Source: Aquila chrysaetos chrysaetos
Lineage: Eukaryota > Chordata > Aves > Accipitriformes > Accipitridae
Length of the DNA: 64,000 nucleotides
Direction of reading: 5' to 3'
Assembly: GCF_900496995.4 (NCBI RefSeq)
Contig: NC_044004.1
Coordinates: 5,952,001 to 6,016,000, forward strand
Part shown: positions 14,101 to 27,896 of the stretch, piece by piece
Position numbering within the stretch: position 1 is the stretch's first letter
Layout of the letters: each line of letters opens with the position of its first letter
Program-made: the position numbers and the translations under genes
The notes under the pieces: generated by a model
Database searches by the model: none
What the model saw: only the letters and a program-made list of their open reading frames with translations
What the model was told of the DNA's origin: nothing

Positions 14101-15789
14101 GGAATCCTTTAGCAAATGCATCAGAGCGCCTGCCAAGCGTGGTCAGCTGGGATGTCAGCTGGGGATGAACAAATACGTGGGAGAAATCTGCAGGAGTCTG
14201 CAGGGCTCCTGTAGGCACTTGGAGATCTGTTCACAAAAACAACACAGATGTCCACAGCAGGACTGACCTACAGCTTTCTGAATCCCCACAGAGGAGCACC
14301 CACTCCTCCATGGCACGTACAGTCTGCCCGTGACATACATTGCAGTGCCATATACAGCACATCCTATTGTCAGCCTTACTAGCCATGGCCAAGGCACTCA
14401 CTACAGCTTGGAAATACCTGGAGGAAAACAAGGCATGGGTCTGAACAGGGATGCATGAAGGATTTAAACCTACTTGCAGTGTTCTTGCTTGTCCTGAAGA
14501 TGTTCTTGAGATTCCTGCTATAAACCAAATGCCTCAGTGAGATCTCTGGCCATGCTGGTTTTCCAGCTGTGCTCCAGGAGACTCCAACTGGTGATCTGCT
14601 GCTCCCTTGCCAAATTGTATCACTGCTACAGTATGATCATTTGAATTCAAAACCCCAGAGCGGTGAAACACATCTGTGTTGGTAGTCATCAGTGGTCCAC
14701 CCTTGGGAGCAAGTTCTTTTGCAATGAAAAAAGAGAGTCTGAGGCTGAAGGTCAGAAAAAGGCTGAGGATAAAATTTTATGAGCTGCGTGAAGTTCCCAG
14801 CTCAGTGTTAGGCCAAACCAATTCTCTTGTTATCCATTGCCACATGGCCTCCTCATGAAACAAACCAAAACCCAGGGAGTTTAATATATTATTCACAACG
14901 CGAAAAGCTGAGGCACAATTTTTTTGCCCCTGGCAAAATCATTTTGCCCCGGCACAATAAATAGACTGACTGAAGCAAGTGCCTACCCTATTTTATAATT
15001 GTGAAATGCCCAGTGACCTGTAATAGGCTTCAGCAACATACGGGTACTGTATTTCTGGCCACAAAATGGGAGGGAAAATGCAGATTTCATGAGTTGCCAG
15101 TGGAGATTTATATCCAGCTAGTTAATATCTCTGAGCTTGCTTCACAAGAAAAGTGATTTTAGTTGTCACTGCGTGTTGTGCTGTGAGGCCAAGCCTGGCA
15201 ATGCAATTAGTGCTAAGCTGGAGGTGAAGGGCACGCGGGGACCACTGCGATGCTGCTGGCATTAATGGATATCACCGCTTACCATTTGTGATCTGGCTGT
15301 TAAATATGCTTCCTTCCCATGCCGCATCAGATATGTAACCATCCGTTTTCAGCTCTCTGCAATCTTTGCTGCCAGAAAAACTAAATGATGACGGCACCTG
15401 ACGCAGGCCAGAAGAGATGAATGTTTATTGTTGTTTCATATCTCTCAGTAAATGTCTACAGAGTACCACAAGATGAGCAAAGGTTGGCCCACAGTAAGTG
15501 GTACTGTATGGAGGAAGGTATGGCATTAAAAGCTTGAACTGAACTCCCAAAGCTCATAATTACTGGAGCTTTCCTGGGTGCTTAGCAAGCGGATAAAAGA
15601 CTTCTATAAATGAACATTTCGTGATAGATAAATGGCAGGAGGTAACTGGGTGCAGGAGTTATGGTATGATACAAAGGGGCTGATTAAGAGGAGCTGTAAC
15701 TTGGACATTTTGGATGCTGGGCATCCGGAATGTGGGGTGCACATGCTATTTTTCCTGCAAATACAGTAATGTGCCTATAATTAGGTCGA

Positions 15790-15832
15790 GACACACGCAT
15801 ATATATACATACATACACACAAATGTATAGGC
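15790..15832. repeat. Mixed CA/TA simple repeat
   Basis: ACACACGCATATATATACAT, then ACATACACACAAATG: a short impure alternating purine-pyrimidine tract. Confidence 0.6.
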
Positions 15833-18800
15833 ACACAGTACTAAATATAAAATGGCCAAGACCAAACCCTGGCCACAAGGCTGAGCAGCCAGAACTGGCT
15901 TTCATCCACACTAATTAAGGCTAATCCTCTATAGCAGGTTTGTCTTGGAGAGCCATGCAGTCAGCTGCCAATTCAGTTATGTGGACCATAGTGGTCCAGG
16001 GCTTCAGCTTATTTCCCTGACCCTCTCATTTAGCAGCATAGGTGTGCCTTCAGGATTCCTTTTAACCCCATTCTCCATGGTTTGTTGAAATGTGGAAACA
16101 ATAAAAAAAAACAGTTTTCAATGCCATCCACCAGATAAGACTATTAATTATTCATATTGATCAAGTTTTTGAGTGAACAAGGGACAGAGGAGTGGGTTCC
16201 TTCTATTTCCAAGGAGAAAAAAAAAGCCAGTGCTTGCATAGGAAGACATCTATTACAGGATGTGCAGTAACCGTGGAAAACATGAATCCAGAAGCATCTT
16301 TATGAGGGGATGACTCAGACATTGGTCATCCCCAGAAGAGTGGTCAAAACAGTCGGGAATACAGTGACGGAAAGCACCTGCATTGCAGAGCTGAGGTGAC
16401 TCAGCAGGAGAGTTCCATCTCCAGCTGCTGAGATTTCTGTCCTGTCATGCAAGCCCCATCCCCAGGAGCACCCCCAATCCATCCAGTCCTTCCTTCCCCA
16501 GCAGCTGCAGACCTGGGAGTCTGGGGCTCACACTTGGGCACTTTCCCCCTCCTTCCCAGAAATGAAATTTGCGGGGAAGGGGAGGGTTCCCTTCCATGCA
16601 GCATTCTTTCATAATGGAAGAACCTTTTGATCACAAAGTCGTTTAAAAATTCAGATGGGTTTCACCAAACACCACATGCTAGCACGGTTAGGATGCTGCT
16701 GACTGTAGGGACAGCTGACTCTGCCCTGGGAAAGGTGGGTGATCACATTAGGTCAAAAACAAATGGAAAAAAACCCATTATAATTTTCCAGAAGACCAAG
16801 TATTTTCTTTTCTCAAGTTCTTCTGCTTTCCTGTCCTATTACTTAAAAGCTAGAAATGTGTCAGTGAACGTAGAAGGCCTGATTCCAGTTCAAAGACTTC
16901 TCCCAAACTTCTTTTAACCTATAGTAATTTGCTCCCCAAACCACAAAATGTTCCATCCTCACACCCACCTGACACCCCGAGCCCCGATCCCAACCAGGAC
17001 GGGCTGGTCCCCATGACCTGCAGGCACTCCCAGCTGCCCGGGGATCTCCAAGTTGTTCTCCATCCCACAGATCTGCATCACCTCCCTCTTCTCCTAAGCC
17101 CTCCAGCCCTTTCTTAGTCAATGGAGGAACTCCGTATGGTCTTCCTATAGTCTCCTCCTCCTTCATGTCTCACCTCTTTCAGGGTGACCTCCAGAGAGGA
17201 CTGGAGTTAGATAACTTCCAAGGATGGCAGAAATGCTGCTTTGACATTTTTCCTGCAAACACAATATGGGGTTGGCAAAGAATTGTATATAAAGCCAAAG
17301 CATCACAGCTGGCATCCCTCAGGCTGGCTGCATAGCTCCATTTGGAATAAAAACCATTTACTTTGTATTAGGCAAAGAGGAAACTGATGCAAGCAACACG
17401 ACTGCTAAATACCTATCATTCCTTGTATGTGCACTGGCTGGGTTTCAAGGCAGCACTGTACAGGCATGAATATACTGATGTAACTAAGGGTTTCATCACC
17501 AGCATCTGACTCAGGCACACATACCACCATACTAAGTCCTCCATCATCCTCCCTCACATCAAAAGGTCCTGGAAACATCAGGGTCCCCGGGGCAGGCAGC
17601 ATGCTCGCTGCTCCACTGACCCCACGAGGACCTTCATATGCTGTTATGAGCCCCTCATCCTCATCCAAGCTCAAGGTCTTGCCCTTGTAGAAGATGTCCA
17701 AGTCTCTATGCAGCCCTCAGCCATCGAGCTCTGCCCCATCCCCTGTGCACTGCATGGACCCAGAGGGCATCTTATTCCCCAGGCGCATCAGCTGCTGCTC
17801 AACTGTTTTTCCTTTATTTTACCAATTCTTCATTTCTTTGCTAGGCTTGAAGCAGTTTCTTCCAGTCCTCAAAGCTATACTTCTCCAACAGCCTCAGGGG
17901 GTTGTTTGTAGGTTTGAGGGCTCTGTTTTGAGCCACTGCCCCTATTTTTAAGGGCTCTGCTATTAACCCATCTTTTATGCCCCATCACACCTGGTACCCA
18001 GCACCAGGCTGTGCAGCACGATCATGCAAACAAGCCTAACTCAGCAGTGGCATCTTGCAAAGCTAGCGTAAGGCACAGTTAGGATAAAACCGGCAGGCTG
18101 GTATTAGTAGCAGCAATATTGGTTTTACCGGTTCTATCGCAGGGAGCTGTGACCGCTGCAAGCACCAGGGCGAGGAAGGGCAACGGAGAAGGTGAGTGCT
18201 TTCAGCCATGGGACTGCAAGTAAAGAGCCACTAATTTTTTTTTTTTCAAGTGTTATAAAGTCTGAGTCTCTCAAAATAAGTGGAAATCTTTCCAGGGAAT
18301 TCAATAGCCTTTGGATGCAGCTTTCAGGGTATGTGAGCCCATCTGTCCCTGCAAGAATGCATCATGCCATAGTGAGAAATGCAGTCTAATTTTGGGAGAC
18401 TCTCTGTCACATGTGGCGCAATGCGGCTGATTTGGCCCTCCAGGTAAATTAGTTTTTCACTAGAAGCTGTCACAGCTGAATTGAAAAGGGTGCAGATAAT
18501 TATACATGGTAGGAAATCTCAGCCTGTACCTGCTCTCCCACATGACACTCAAGACAGCTTGATTGAAATAAAATACTTAAGTGCTTGTTTTCACTTTTTG
18601 TATTTATTGCTGTCTTTTATATGCACATTCCTTGGATAAATATAGTGAAATCTCATACTGTGAACCAAGATTGAAAGCACGTAGCAGTTGGCATAGCCAG
18701 GCTGGAAGACTCTCACGTGTTGATTCTGATGTGACCATTTGCCCTGCTAACCTATTTAATTAATTGCCTCATTATCAGCAACCCAGCCAGAAGCCATGTA

Positions 18801-19371
18801 TAATCTGTGGGAATATTTTCCCCAGATATGCAGCCTATAGAGAAATAAAATCTATTTCCTTTTCCTATTGCTTTGGCATCTCATTTTACTGTTGAGTAAC
18901 ACATACAGCTGTATGTCTCCAGCTGGCCATGGAAGGATGAGAACTGAATTTGCAAATATTATACCACGTTTCAGTTTGATGATGTTAAAAAAAAAAAAAG
19001 GAAATGTGTCATATAGGCTTAGTTCAATGTAAGATTGGGTCCTCCTTAGGAGGATATGCCTGGCTGGATGGCACCACTGTTTGCTGGGAGCACGGCAATG
19101 CCTTGGTCTTACGAAGGCCATATGATCTCAACGTACCTGAGATGTCTCCTCTGCACCAGGCATAACCTGCAAGGTAAAGGGAAGGCTCAGGCCGCCCAAA
19201 AGACGATTTTCTCAAGGTCCAGTGACTGAGGAGCTAAAGAGGAAAGTAAGGTATTGGGGTCAGCCCAGCCCTTGGTTGAAACATTTTGTTTTGATCTCAC
19301 CAAAGGAGAACTGAAAAGTACGGGCAAAATCAAAATATTAGTATTACAGAATATGTTGTTTCCAATTAAAA

Positions 19372-19425
19372 AAACAACAACAACAACAACAACAACAAAA
19401 ACCCAAAAACCCAAACAAAAAAAAC
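19372..19425. repeat. (CAA)n and A-rich simple repeat
   Basis: Eight or so CAA triplets grade into an A-rich CCCAAAA stretch. The frames that translate it (poly-T/K or poly-V/L) are repeat artefacts. Confidence 0.9.
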
Positions 19426-22400
19426 AGTGGAAAATTCCAACAGTTTTCCAGCATGGCTTATATCTGATGCAGACAAATCCAGGAAGCAATGTGCAAGCTG
19501 ACTGCGAAGCACACAGAGGTGCCAGTGCCAAGCCCAATGGCAGGCATGCGTGTTTTCTTCCAAAAGAGGGAGGATTGAGGCAAAGCATTTGGTACCTGCC
19601 TCTGAGCTGAGTACAGGCCAAGCAGTTGCATGTAGAGTGCTTGCCATCATCATGTAGTCATTTATAACTGTAAACTCATTTTTATCTTGCGGCAGCATCG
19701 GGGAGATCTGTACACCATAAATGGAGTCATTACATCTCAGTAATATGTTCTCTTTCATTTTCTACTGGATGATTCATGTTGTTTTTAACCAAATCAAAGA
19801 ACCTTTCTTCATTTAAGCAAGCTCAAATAAAGGCAGTGAAGACCACTTTGGTGCTTATGAATTTCTATGAAGGTAGTGTCCCAGATTCAAGCCCAGCAGA
19901 CGTGGTCCTGGATGCTGAAAGAACCTGAGCTGCTACACAGAGAAAGAGCATGGAAACAGGCATGACGCCAATCGAGGCTGGTTGGAAAGCAAAAGGCTTG
20001 ATTTTAGGAAAATTGGGGGGAGTGGCTGACAGTTGCTTTTGTTCTCAATTGCCAAGCCATTGGTTACTTCACAATAAGCCTTTCTGGCTTCTCCTCTCTT
20101 TCTCTCGGTCTATTTTGAACTCTGTCATTGGCCCAAGAAAGTTTCTTTAAAACTATACTACTCCCAAAGCTTTGTTTAATCATCATCCCTGATGAAAATC
20201 AGAGTTTGGTGAAATATGTTAATTGGCAGGTTCTTTCCTTTTGCTCATAATTTCTGCTCAGGTTGCTGGCTGAGCCATGGGCAGGACTTACCAGAGGAGA
20301 CCTGGCTACAGCAGATGGTGTTTTTGCATCGTTAACTCTTGCTGCTTCAACCCCCGCTGAAGAAGGGCATGTCCCACCCTCTCCATGACCGCTACATTAT
20401 AAAATATTACATGAAGAACCTGTTTCAACAAAACTCTTCAAGCACACACTAGCTTTAAGCACGTGGTTAGTTGTTTTGTGATTAAGAGATCAGAGATGAT
20501 GCACTGGTGGAGTCTTCTTCAGGGAAGCACTTCTCCACAGTGATCCATGGGAACTCTGGTTTTCAGCCCACTGAAGCTGTGTGACTACAGATGTGCTCAA
20601 AGTTGTTTTGCTCTATTAATTGCCAAACAGGGTAGTGGGACTATTTACAAGCCTTAACGTCAAGCACATGCTGAATGATTTATTGCATAATTGCAGGTTG
20701 GGTGGTGGCCACGGGAAGAATTTTCTTCGAAACAGGAGGAAAAGTTGATTGCTCGGTGATGGGGCTGAGGATTGGCTCTTGAATGTCCTTGCAGCCTTCC
20801 AAGAAATGGTCGCGTTCAGCGAGCAATGCTGTTTGCAGAGCAGTGCAGGTGTCCAAGCAGTGTTACTGCAAGTGCTTTTCTTTTACGAATTTCACATTAT
20901 ACCAATGACATCCCAAGCACCCCTGTTTTGACCCTTCTGGGCTAAATTCAGCTCCTAATTACATTTGTACAAACACCTCTGAAATTTTATGCCTGTTCCA
21001 TCACAAACCCCTAGTTCTTCCCAACCCTGCTCTTCCAAGGAAGCTGTTGCAGTGGGATTTCTGCCTGTTTCTATGCAAGCTGCAGACAGCATCAAACACA
21101 TTTGAGGGTTTGGTCACTCCTTGGTGAAGTAGATGTTCTGTAGCAGGGACCAGCATGGCCACAGACATATTTTAGTCTGTCTTTCAGCACTGTGTAATTC
21201 ATTAAACTATTCAGCAAGGAGGTTTTACACCTCTAATGTCCAGTGGGATAATTTCTGGAGAGATCTAGAAAGCCTCAAAATAGAGAAATAGTCATCATTG
21301 GATTAACCTCTGACAATTTTGAATGAATTCTCCCACAAAGGATGCATGAAGTAAGTTTAGCATTCAGTCTGTTCTTCCATGCTGGGAAATATAAAAGACA
21401 AAATTAAAGATGGAAAATGCTACTTGAAAATTCCTGGTGATGATGAGGGATGAATCCAGAGCATCCTTTTCCCTCAACAGACATCTCCATTACATATCTT
21501 AAGACATTTATTTAGCAATTTAGCAGGACGAGGCAGAGTGTGGTATCCTAATGCCACACTCACACATCCAGTTGCTAAAATGACTAAACCTGCACAACCA
21601 AGGGTGTTCGGACCACACGTTGCACCTCCAAAATGAGAATTTCCGCTTCCACCCAGGAGATGGCACTAAGGCACTCACACAAAAAGCATCACTTCAGCCT
21701 TACCAAAAGCCTATTTTCCCTGAAGTTGTGTGTCGGGGAGAAAAACCTGCAAAATTTGCGTTCAGTGGGTTGTGCATCTTGTGATGGGACCAACTGAGTG
21801 TCCTAAGAGCAAACACGTTTCTGACTGCTCTGTGGATGCTATCGCTTGGATTTGAAGTGGATCGTCCTTGTGGCTCCAGTGAGTTTCCCACCAGAGACCT
21901 GGGGGATGAGAGCAGCCTCCACCCAGGGATGTTCCTCTGTTTCAGACACAGGGCAGTACCAAATGCTTTGAAAAAATATGCCTAAGGTCAACCATAGCAA
22001 TAACGAGGCAACATAGTTCTGGGAAACATCTTCTAATCTCCACCAGCCCAGCTTGTTTCTCTGTGCTGGGTTTTTTTTTCCCTTGGACTTTGTTGCTAGA
22101 GTAAAACCTGATGTTCGCCATACAAATGTTGCATCCCTTTTTGCGCTCACGGCTGGTGTTATCTGGTGCCATGAGCCCAGGCTGTGCAGAAAAAGGACTG
22201 AAAATGGATGGTGTTGAGGTAGTGCCAGTATTAGCTAGAGCTTCTCACTTCTTTTTGACCCCAGCGCTCTTCGATGTTAAGCTTGTGTCACTCACATGAA
22301 GAGACTCCATCCACCCAAAAATGGCACCATCACTGGACGCACCAGGGAAATAAGGAAGCCGACTCTGTGCCTGATCCCTTCTGTCATCTGAATATATTTG

Positions 22401-24868
22401 CATGCAGCCCAAACGTCCCCTGTTACAACACGGCTGTGACTCCCACACTTGCTGAAGCCACGCTTTGCCCGGTGCCGGCCGCTGCCCACCCTTCTGTGTG
22501 CTTGAACTGCCTTGGGACCATCACCATTTCCATAGCAGCGAGTTGGGGGGAAAAAAAGCATTAACAGTGATCACTGCCATGTCAGACAGACCAATTGGAG
22601 AAACAAAGGTTTGAAAGAAAATAAACATAATTCCGTGAAGAAAAATGACAGGAGATGGGGATGCAACAGGCTGGATCCCGGGTGCGGGGGCTGAAATGTG
22701 CGAGCGGAGGTTTTGAAAGCCCCGTCTTTAAGCCTGGTCTCCAAAGCTGGAAAGCGCCTAAATAATCATACTGCCAGAATATCCAGGAAGGACATTTATC
22801 TTCAATATCAGCAGCTTCCTTCCTCCTCCCTGGCACACAGTTAAGGACCATGTTAGCAAATCCAGCATCCGTCTGCCTGATTGAATATCCACATTAGTGC
22901 GCCTGACAGGGTGTATCACAACCATATATTCTGATTCATCCATTTGCTACCACCATGGTTGACTGTTTTGATTAGCATTTAGCAACATACTTTTTCCTAG
23001 TGAAGATGACTTGAAATTACCTTGTATATGTCCCCTAAGCATTTGTCTAGACACAGCCCCTGTCAGTGTAACAAACCATTGCAGCGGAGCAATGTCAAAA
23101 TCAGCTTGAGGAGCCTGTCTCCAGCATGGGGAAACTGGATAATGATGTTTTTCATAAGAGAAAACTGTCAGTGAGGCCATGGGATTAATTTTAAGTGGTA
23201 CAGAAGTACATGTCCCATTAAGACCATCTCTATCCTCATGGTCTCATTCCCCCCAAAAATCAAACTCTTGGTCTCCTCAGGAGCCTCCGATGTAAGCAAG
23301 CATTATTTTCCCCTATTTTTAAGTTAAAAGCAGTTTCATTGTTTCTGCCCTCCAAATTCTGCAGCCACTAGTCCATTATACTTAGCTACAGTGGAAATAC
23401 TCTCTGCCACCTAAACACTGCATGGGCTGTGATCAGTAATGTCCTGTGCCAGAGCGGGGAGAGGCGGCAGCTTTGCAGAAACTTTGGACCCTTGCACCTC
23501 CCTGTATCATCCGCTTGGAGCTTGGCCTTGCCAGACATCATTTTGCTAACTCCCCCAGTGCTTCTCTTCCTGCGGGGAAACACAGCCATGCACATGACTT
23601 TCCTAAGGTCCTGCAGCAAGTTAATGGTAAAATTTGCCATGGGTGTGTGGTGATGGGTTGAAACACCTGCGGGGTGTAAGGAAGCAGGAGAGGTGATTGC
23701 CTTTGATGATAAACTCCTTGGGGAGGGGACCAGTGCGCTGCTGTGTCTACATAGTCCCTTGTCACCATTGCGTCTAGGTATGCTTGATATTACTGTAAAA
23801 TAAGTTATTTGTTGTCGTTGTTATTATCTTTTGATATTTTGGCTGTATCCGTTAAGACTCTCTTCTCGCTGAATACCGCAAAGATGTCTCATTAAAAGCA
23901 ATACCTTTTAGGTGCTAGGGAAAGAGTTCTCTACACCATTCACTCCAGGTGACTTTTGGCATCAATTCAGAAAACCCAGAGTCAGATCCCTACAGCCACA
24001 GGGCTCAGCAGAAAGGCTGTGATGGGCACGATCCTGCCCGAGGACATCAGCCCTCCCCAGCTCTCGGATCGGCGGCTCTGCATTGCCATCTTCAGGCTGG
24101 GAGCAGCCTTGCTCCTTCCAGAAATCCTAGAAATTTCCCAAACGGACACCGCAAACTCAATTCCGGTTTCCCCAGCATTATTTGAAATTGGTAGCCAAAA
24201 CCTGGAAAAACGTGTTAAACACAAAGGAGGGGAAGGAGCCCTGCAAGGCTGGTACTCAGCTGCCCTGGGTAACACGGGTTTTTCCCCGCCTGCAAGCACA
24301 CAAGGCTTTAGAGAGTAAATTAACACAAGCAATGCGGTTTAACACACACTAATTCTTGCTGCAAGACAAAGTTTATTGGTAACTTTTCTTTAAAGTACAT
24401 AACTTGAAACTACCTAAGTGATATTAGCTCTGTAGCCTGTACTATCCCAAAAAAAGCCTCTTTCTGACAATGATAAAAGCCCAAAAGGTTCTTGGGAGAT
24501 TGTAACAATTATACATGTTTAAAAAGGCCTCTGCCAAACATTTCACATTGGATTTGGAAGAGACGAGGTTTCCAGGCTTTCAGGGTCTCTGATGGACAGT
24601 ATCACACAGACAGCTTGGAGGGCCAAGGAGCTGTAATCACAGAACAGCATAGGTAACGCATCCTAAAATAAATCAGAAAATCATGGAGTAATGTAGGTGT
24701 CCTGGGCCAGCTTAGATGAGGTTGCTCAGATCTTGTCTCGTCACCTTGTGAACATCTCCCTGCAATTCCCCAACCTCTCTGGTCTCCAGACCGTGTTTGC
24801 CCATCCTCGCGGTGAAAAATATTCTCCTAATAAGATCTGGTTGGAAAATCGCTTTCTAGGAGCCCAGA

Positions 24869-24952
24869 AAATCATAGAATCATAGAATGGTTTGGGTTGG
24901 AAGGGACCTTTGAAGATCACCTAGTCCAACCCTCCTGCAACAAGCAGGGACA
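24869..24952 (-). mobile_element. CR1 LINE 3' terminus
   Basis: ATCATAGAATCATAGAATGG, followed by TTTGGGTTGGAAGGGACCTT and CTAGTCCAACCCTCCTGC, is the reverse complement of the conserved CR1 3' UTR with its short terminal repeats. The copy is only about 84 bp, typical of severe 5' truncation. No target duplication is expected for CR1. Confidence 0.92.
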
Positions 24953-27291
24953 AATGCTGCTACTCAGAAGAATATTCCAGCAGTAAAGCTCTTACCATTT
25001 TATCTCGGGTCTTGTGATGGTTTGTATCACGTCTCACAACTGTTTATACTCTTTCCCACTGCCTCAACCCCTAAAATCCCATCATTACTCCCAGCTCTCA
25101 GTGCAAAAATGGGTAACCCTGGTACTTACCACGGCCACCTGTAGCACCACTCAGTGGGCTGTGTCCATCGCAGTCCTTTTCCGAGGGGACAGCCCAGAGT
25201 GCAGCCCCACAGCAGGGATTTGAGATGACCAGTTCAGCCTCTGCAAGGAAATGCTGTAGCTGTCCTTGTACTCAGATACCCAGCGGTTCCTGCAGAGAAC
25301 ATGGAGAAGGGGATAAGAAGAGGATCTCCATCCTCTGCTTTGTGCACCAGGACAGGAGACCTGCCTCCCCTTCCGCAGCGGTTAACCACCCAGCCGGGAA
25401 ACGGCGTAGGGCAAACGAAAGCACGTGCCGATGGCGTGGGGGAGAGGGGGAACAGCCTGTCTCCATCAGGAGCGGTGCAGATGCTGCAACACGCACGGCT
25501 GTCATTGGGACCAATCTCCCACCTAGATCAACCGTTACACAGGCTCGGTCTCCAGCCCACACATAACTTCAGGATCGTAGATCAAAATCGAGACTTCAAC
25601 ACAGAGCTGAAATAGATGTGTGTGTTTAGGGGGAGGTGGCGGGAATGAGGCAGCAGGGAGGAATTGCCTTTCCGGTGAGAAATGAGAGCTCAGGAGCAGT
25701 TTATGCCTGTTTGTTCATAGTGTGCAGATGAGTCACGTTGCAAACAGCTCCTGCCCTGTCTGATTTGAGAGAGCCCTTTTCCAGGGAAAGCCCAGGTGTG
25801 GAAATGTTGAGACATGCCTCCCACCTCCAGCCCGACAGGGACCTTGGCATCTTCCTTCCATGGGACGAGGCTGTCCCAGGAGAAGTCTCCTGGCTCCTAT
25901 CAACCCCACTGCAAAACTTTTCAGGAAAAGGCTGACCAGGCTTTGAGAAAGGATTTGGCCCTGAGGGAATTCATTTGAGCTCATTGCATAACACAGACAC
26001 GGAGAAATACGCTTGAGAAACACCTTCCAATCCCAACCAGCTCCAAAACCTCCCTGCCCTACTCTTACGCTGTCCCCACTCCCACCAGCCACCCTCTCCC
26101 CCCAGCCCACCTCTCCCTTACTGGTTTAAGTGCTCATCTTCAGGGAAAATGTGAGAAAGGCTCTTATTTGCTCTACAGTATCCACCACAGGCTCCTGGCC
26201 AGCGCTGAAAATCTGTTTTGTAGGTACTTCTCCAGTCAAAGTCAAAGCACTCTGGTGAAAGAGAGACCAAATAATTGAAAGACTTTTTTAGGTCTCTATC
26301 TTCTGTATCCCACAGTCTAAGTGTTCCCCCTTCTCCTGAGCTCCATTGGCTGTTTATGCTTTCAGCGCTCCTGTTGGAGCTACCACGACCAAAGGGTTAG
26401 CCAAGGGAAAATGCAAGAAGCGCTTCCCTGGTGTAGATAAGGTCTTTTAGACAAGATTATTCAGCCCTTATTTTCTATAGCCTTTTATGTATGACGGAAA
26501 TCACGCAAGGCAGATCTGGAAATGATATCTTGTGTTCTTCCCTTATGGATGTTGACTTGTCAGCTGGTATATATTTTCCTCTACTGCCTAGGTTTTCTCT
26601 TTCATCATGCCAGAGCAATGCATCTCTGCTTTATTTAATCAGGGACTAAACCAGGCAAGAGATCCAGGGTCCACTTAACCCCCAGGATGACCACATCTGT
26701 TGTGCTATGTTCCCCCAAAATCCCCGTAGGAGTTGGTTTGAAGGGGTGCCGTCTCCTATCCCGCTCTCCCGAGATGCCCCATCTGTATGTTAATAGCCTG
26801 TGTGTGTGTGTCCTTCTGATTGAGCAGATCTGCCTGAGGAGAAACGTGCTGCCACCTCTCTCAACGAAGCAGGGAGGACATGCAAAGAAGAGCTGCCGAT
26901 TGTAGACATTTCAGATTTTCTATGTATTTTAAAAATGACATGTTCCTGTAATAAGTCATTAGTAAAGTATTTTTGTTGTTTTCAGGGAGGCTGAGGTTAC
27001 AGGTATTTCACACATGCGTGACCATGTCAGGCTGTTAATGCAACTTGAGCAGTTGCAGCAGCAGTTCCCGTGCTGTGACATTATTTCCAGGGAGGTCACA
27101 TCGAGCAGGGCTGCGCTGCATGAGGTGGCCCATATGGAAACGGGGATAAAAACCACATTATTTACAACCTCTTCTGGAAGATAATTGTTTTTCTCTGCCC
27201 TGCTTCTCCCCACTGATGGGCAGATGGTTACAGGGAATCTGTGGACCTTTCCTGTGTCATTCACCTTCCCTTTACCTTCCTCAGTCTCTTC
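24953..27291. other. Intergenic, no gene seen
   Basis: Moderately GC-rich non-coding DNA between the CR1 end and the solo LTR. The overlapping open frames at 25.2-26.1 kb lack recognisable motifs. Confidence 0.65.
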
Positions 27292-27296
27292 CTGCG

Positions 27297-27851
27297 TGTC
27301 GTGGTTTAACCCCAGCCAGCAACTAAGCACCATGCAGCCACTTGCTTACTTCCCCCGCCATGAGATGGGGGAGAGAATCAGGAAAAAAAAAAAACCCAAC
27401 TCATGGGTTGAGATAAAGACAGTTGAATAGGACAGAAAAGGAAGGGAAAATAAATACTAATAATACTAACAGAATATACAAAACAAGTGATGCCCAATAC
27501 AATTGCTCCCCACCCAATGATGGATGCCCAGCCAACACCCGAGCTGTGATGCCCCAAGCCAATCCCCCCAGTTTATATACTGGGCATGACGTAATATGGT
27601 ATGGAATACCCCTTTGGCTCGTTTGGGTCAGCTGTCCTGGCTGTGTCCCTTCCCAGTTTCTTGTGCACTCCCAGCCTCTGCTGGCAGGGCAGTATGAGAA
27701 GATGAAAAGTCCTTGACTTAGTATAAAAACTGCTTAGCAACAACTAAAACATCAGTGCGTTATCAACATTCTTCTCATCCTAAATCCAGAACACAGCACT
27801 ACACCAGCTACTAAGAAGACAATTAACTTTATTCCCACCAAAACTGGGAGA
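27297..27851 (-). mobile_element. Solo LTR of an avian endogenous retrovirus with 5-bp target duplication
   Basis: The element is about 555 bp. It begins TGTCGTGGTTTAACCCC on the plus strand and is flanked on both sides by CTGCG (27292-27296 and 27852-27856), a 5-bp target-site duplication. The distal end reads GGGAGA, probably decayed from the usual ...CA. I recognise the family from many bird genomes. No gag, pol or env lies beside it, so it is the product of LTR-LTR recombination. The sense strand is taken as minus because of a TATATAAA-type box near 27570-27580 in that orientation. A 5-bp duplication suggests an ERVL-type integrase. Confidence 0.85.
27828..27833 (-). terminator. Candidate poly(A) signal of the TEX37-like gene, inside the LTR
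   Basis: On the minus strand AATAAA starts 64 nt past the last base of the TGA codon. A GT-rich stretch (GGTGTAGTGCTGTG) follows about 20-40 nt later, as expected of a cleavage site. No other AATAAA lies between the stop codon and the LTR. The hexamer is in the first 25 nt of the solo LTR. Confidence 0.5.
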
Positions 27852-27896
27852 CTGCGTTAAATTAAAAAAAAACAAAGCCAGGCTGAAGGCCACAAG

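Larger units (their letters stand above)
7746..24868. other. Intergenic, no gene seen
   Basis: Non-coding apart from the listed simple repeats. A tandem 20-bp direct repeat (ATGCTAGATAAA, twice) lies at 8627-8661. A 22-bp AT palindrome (GAATTTAAA, loop, TTTAAATTC) lies at 10430-10451. Frames such as 13466-13906 and 17405-17701 on the minus strand have no family match. Confidence 0.65.

Noticed and set aside
17405-17701. Acidic minus-strand frame starting MDIFYKGKTLSLDEDEG
   Set aside because: Looks protein-like at first, but no family, partner exon or start context supports it.
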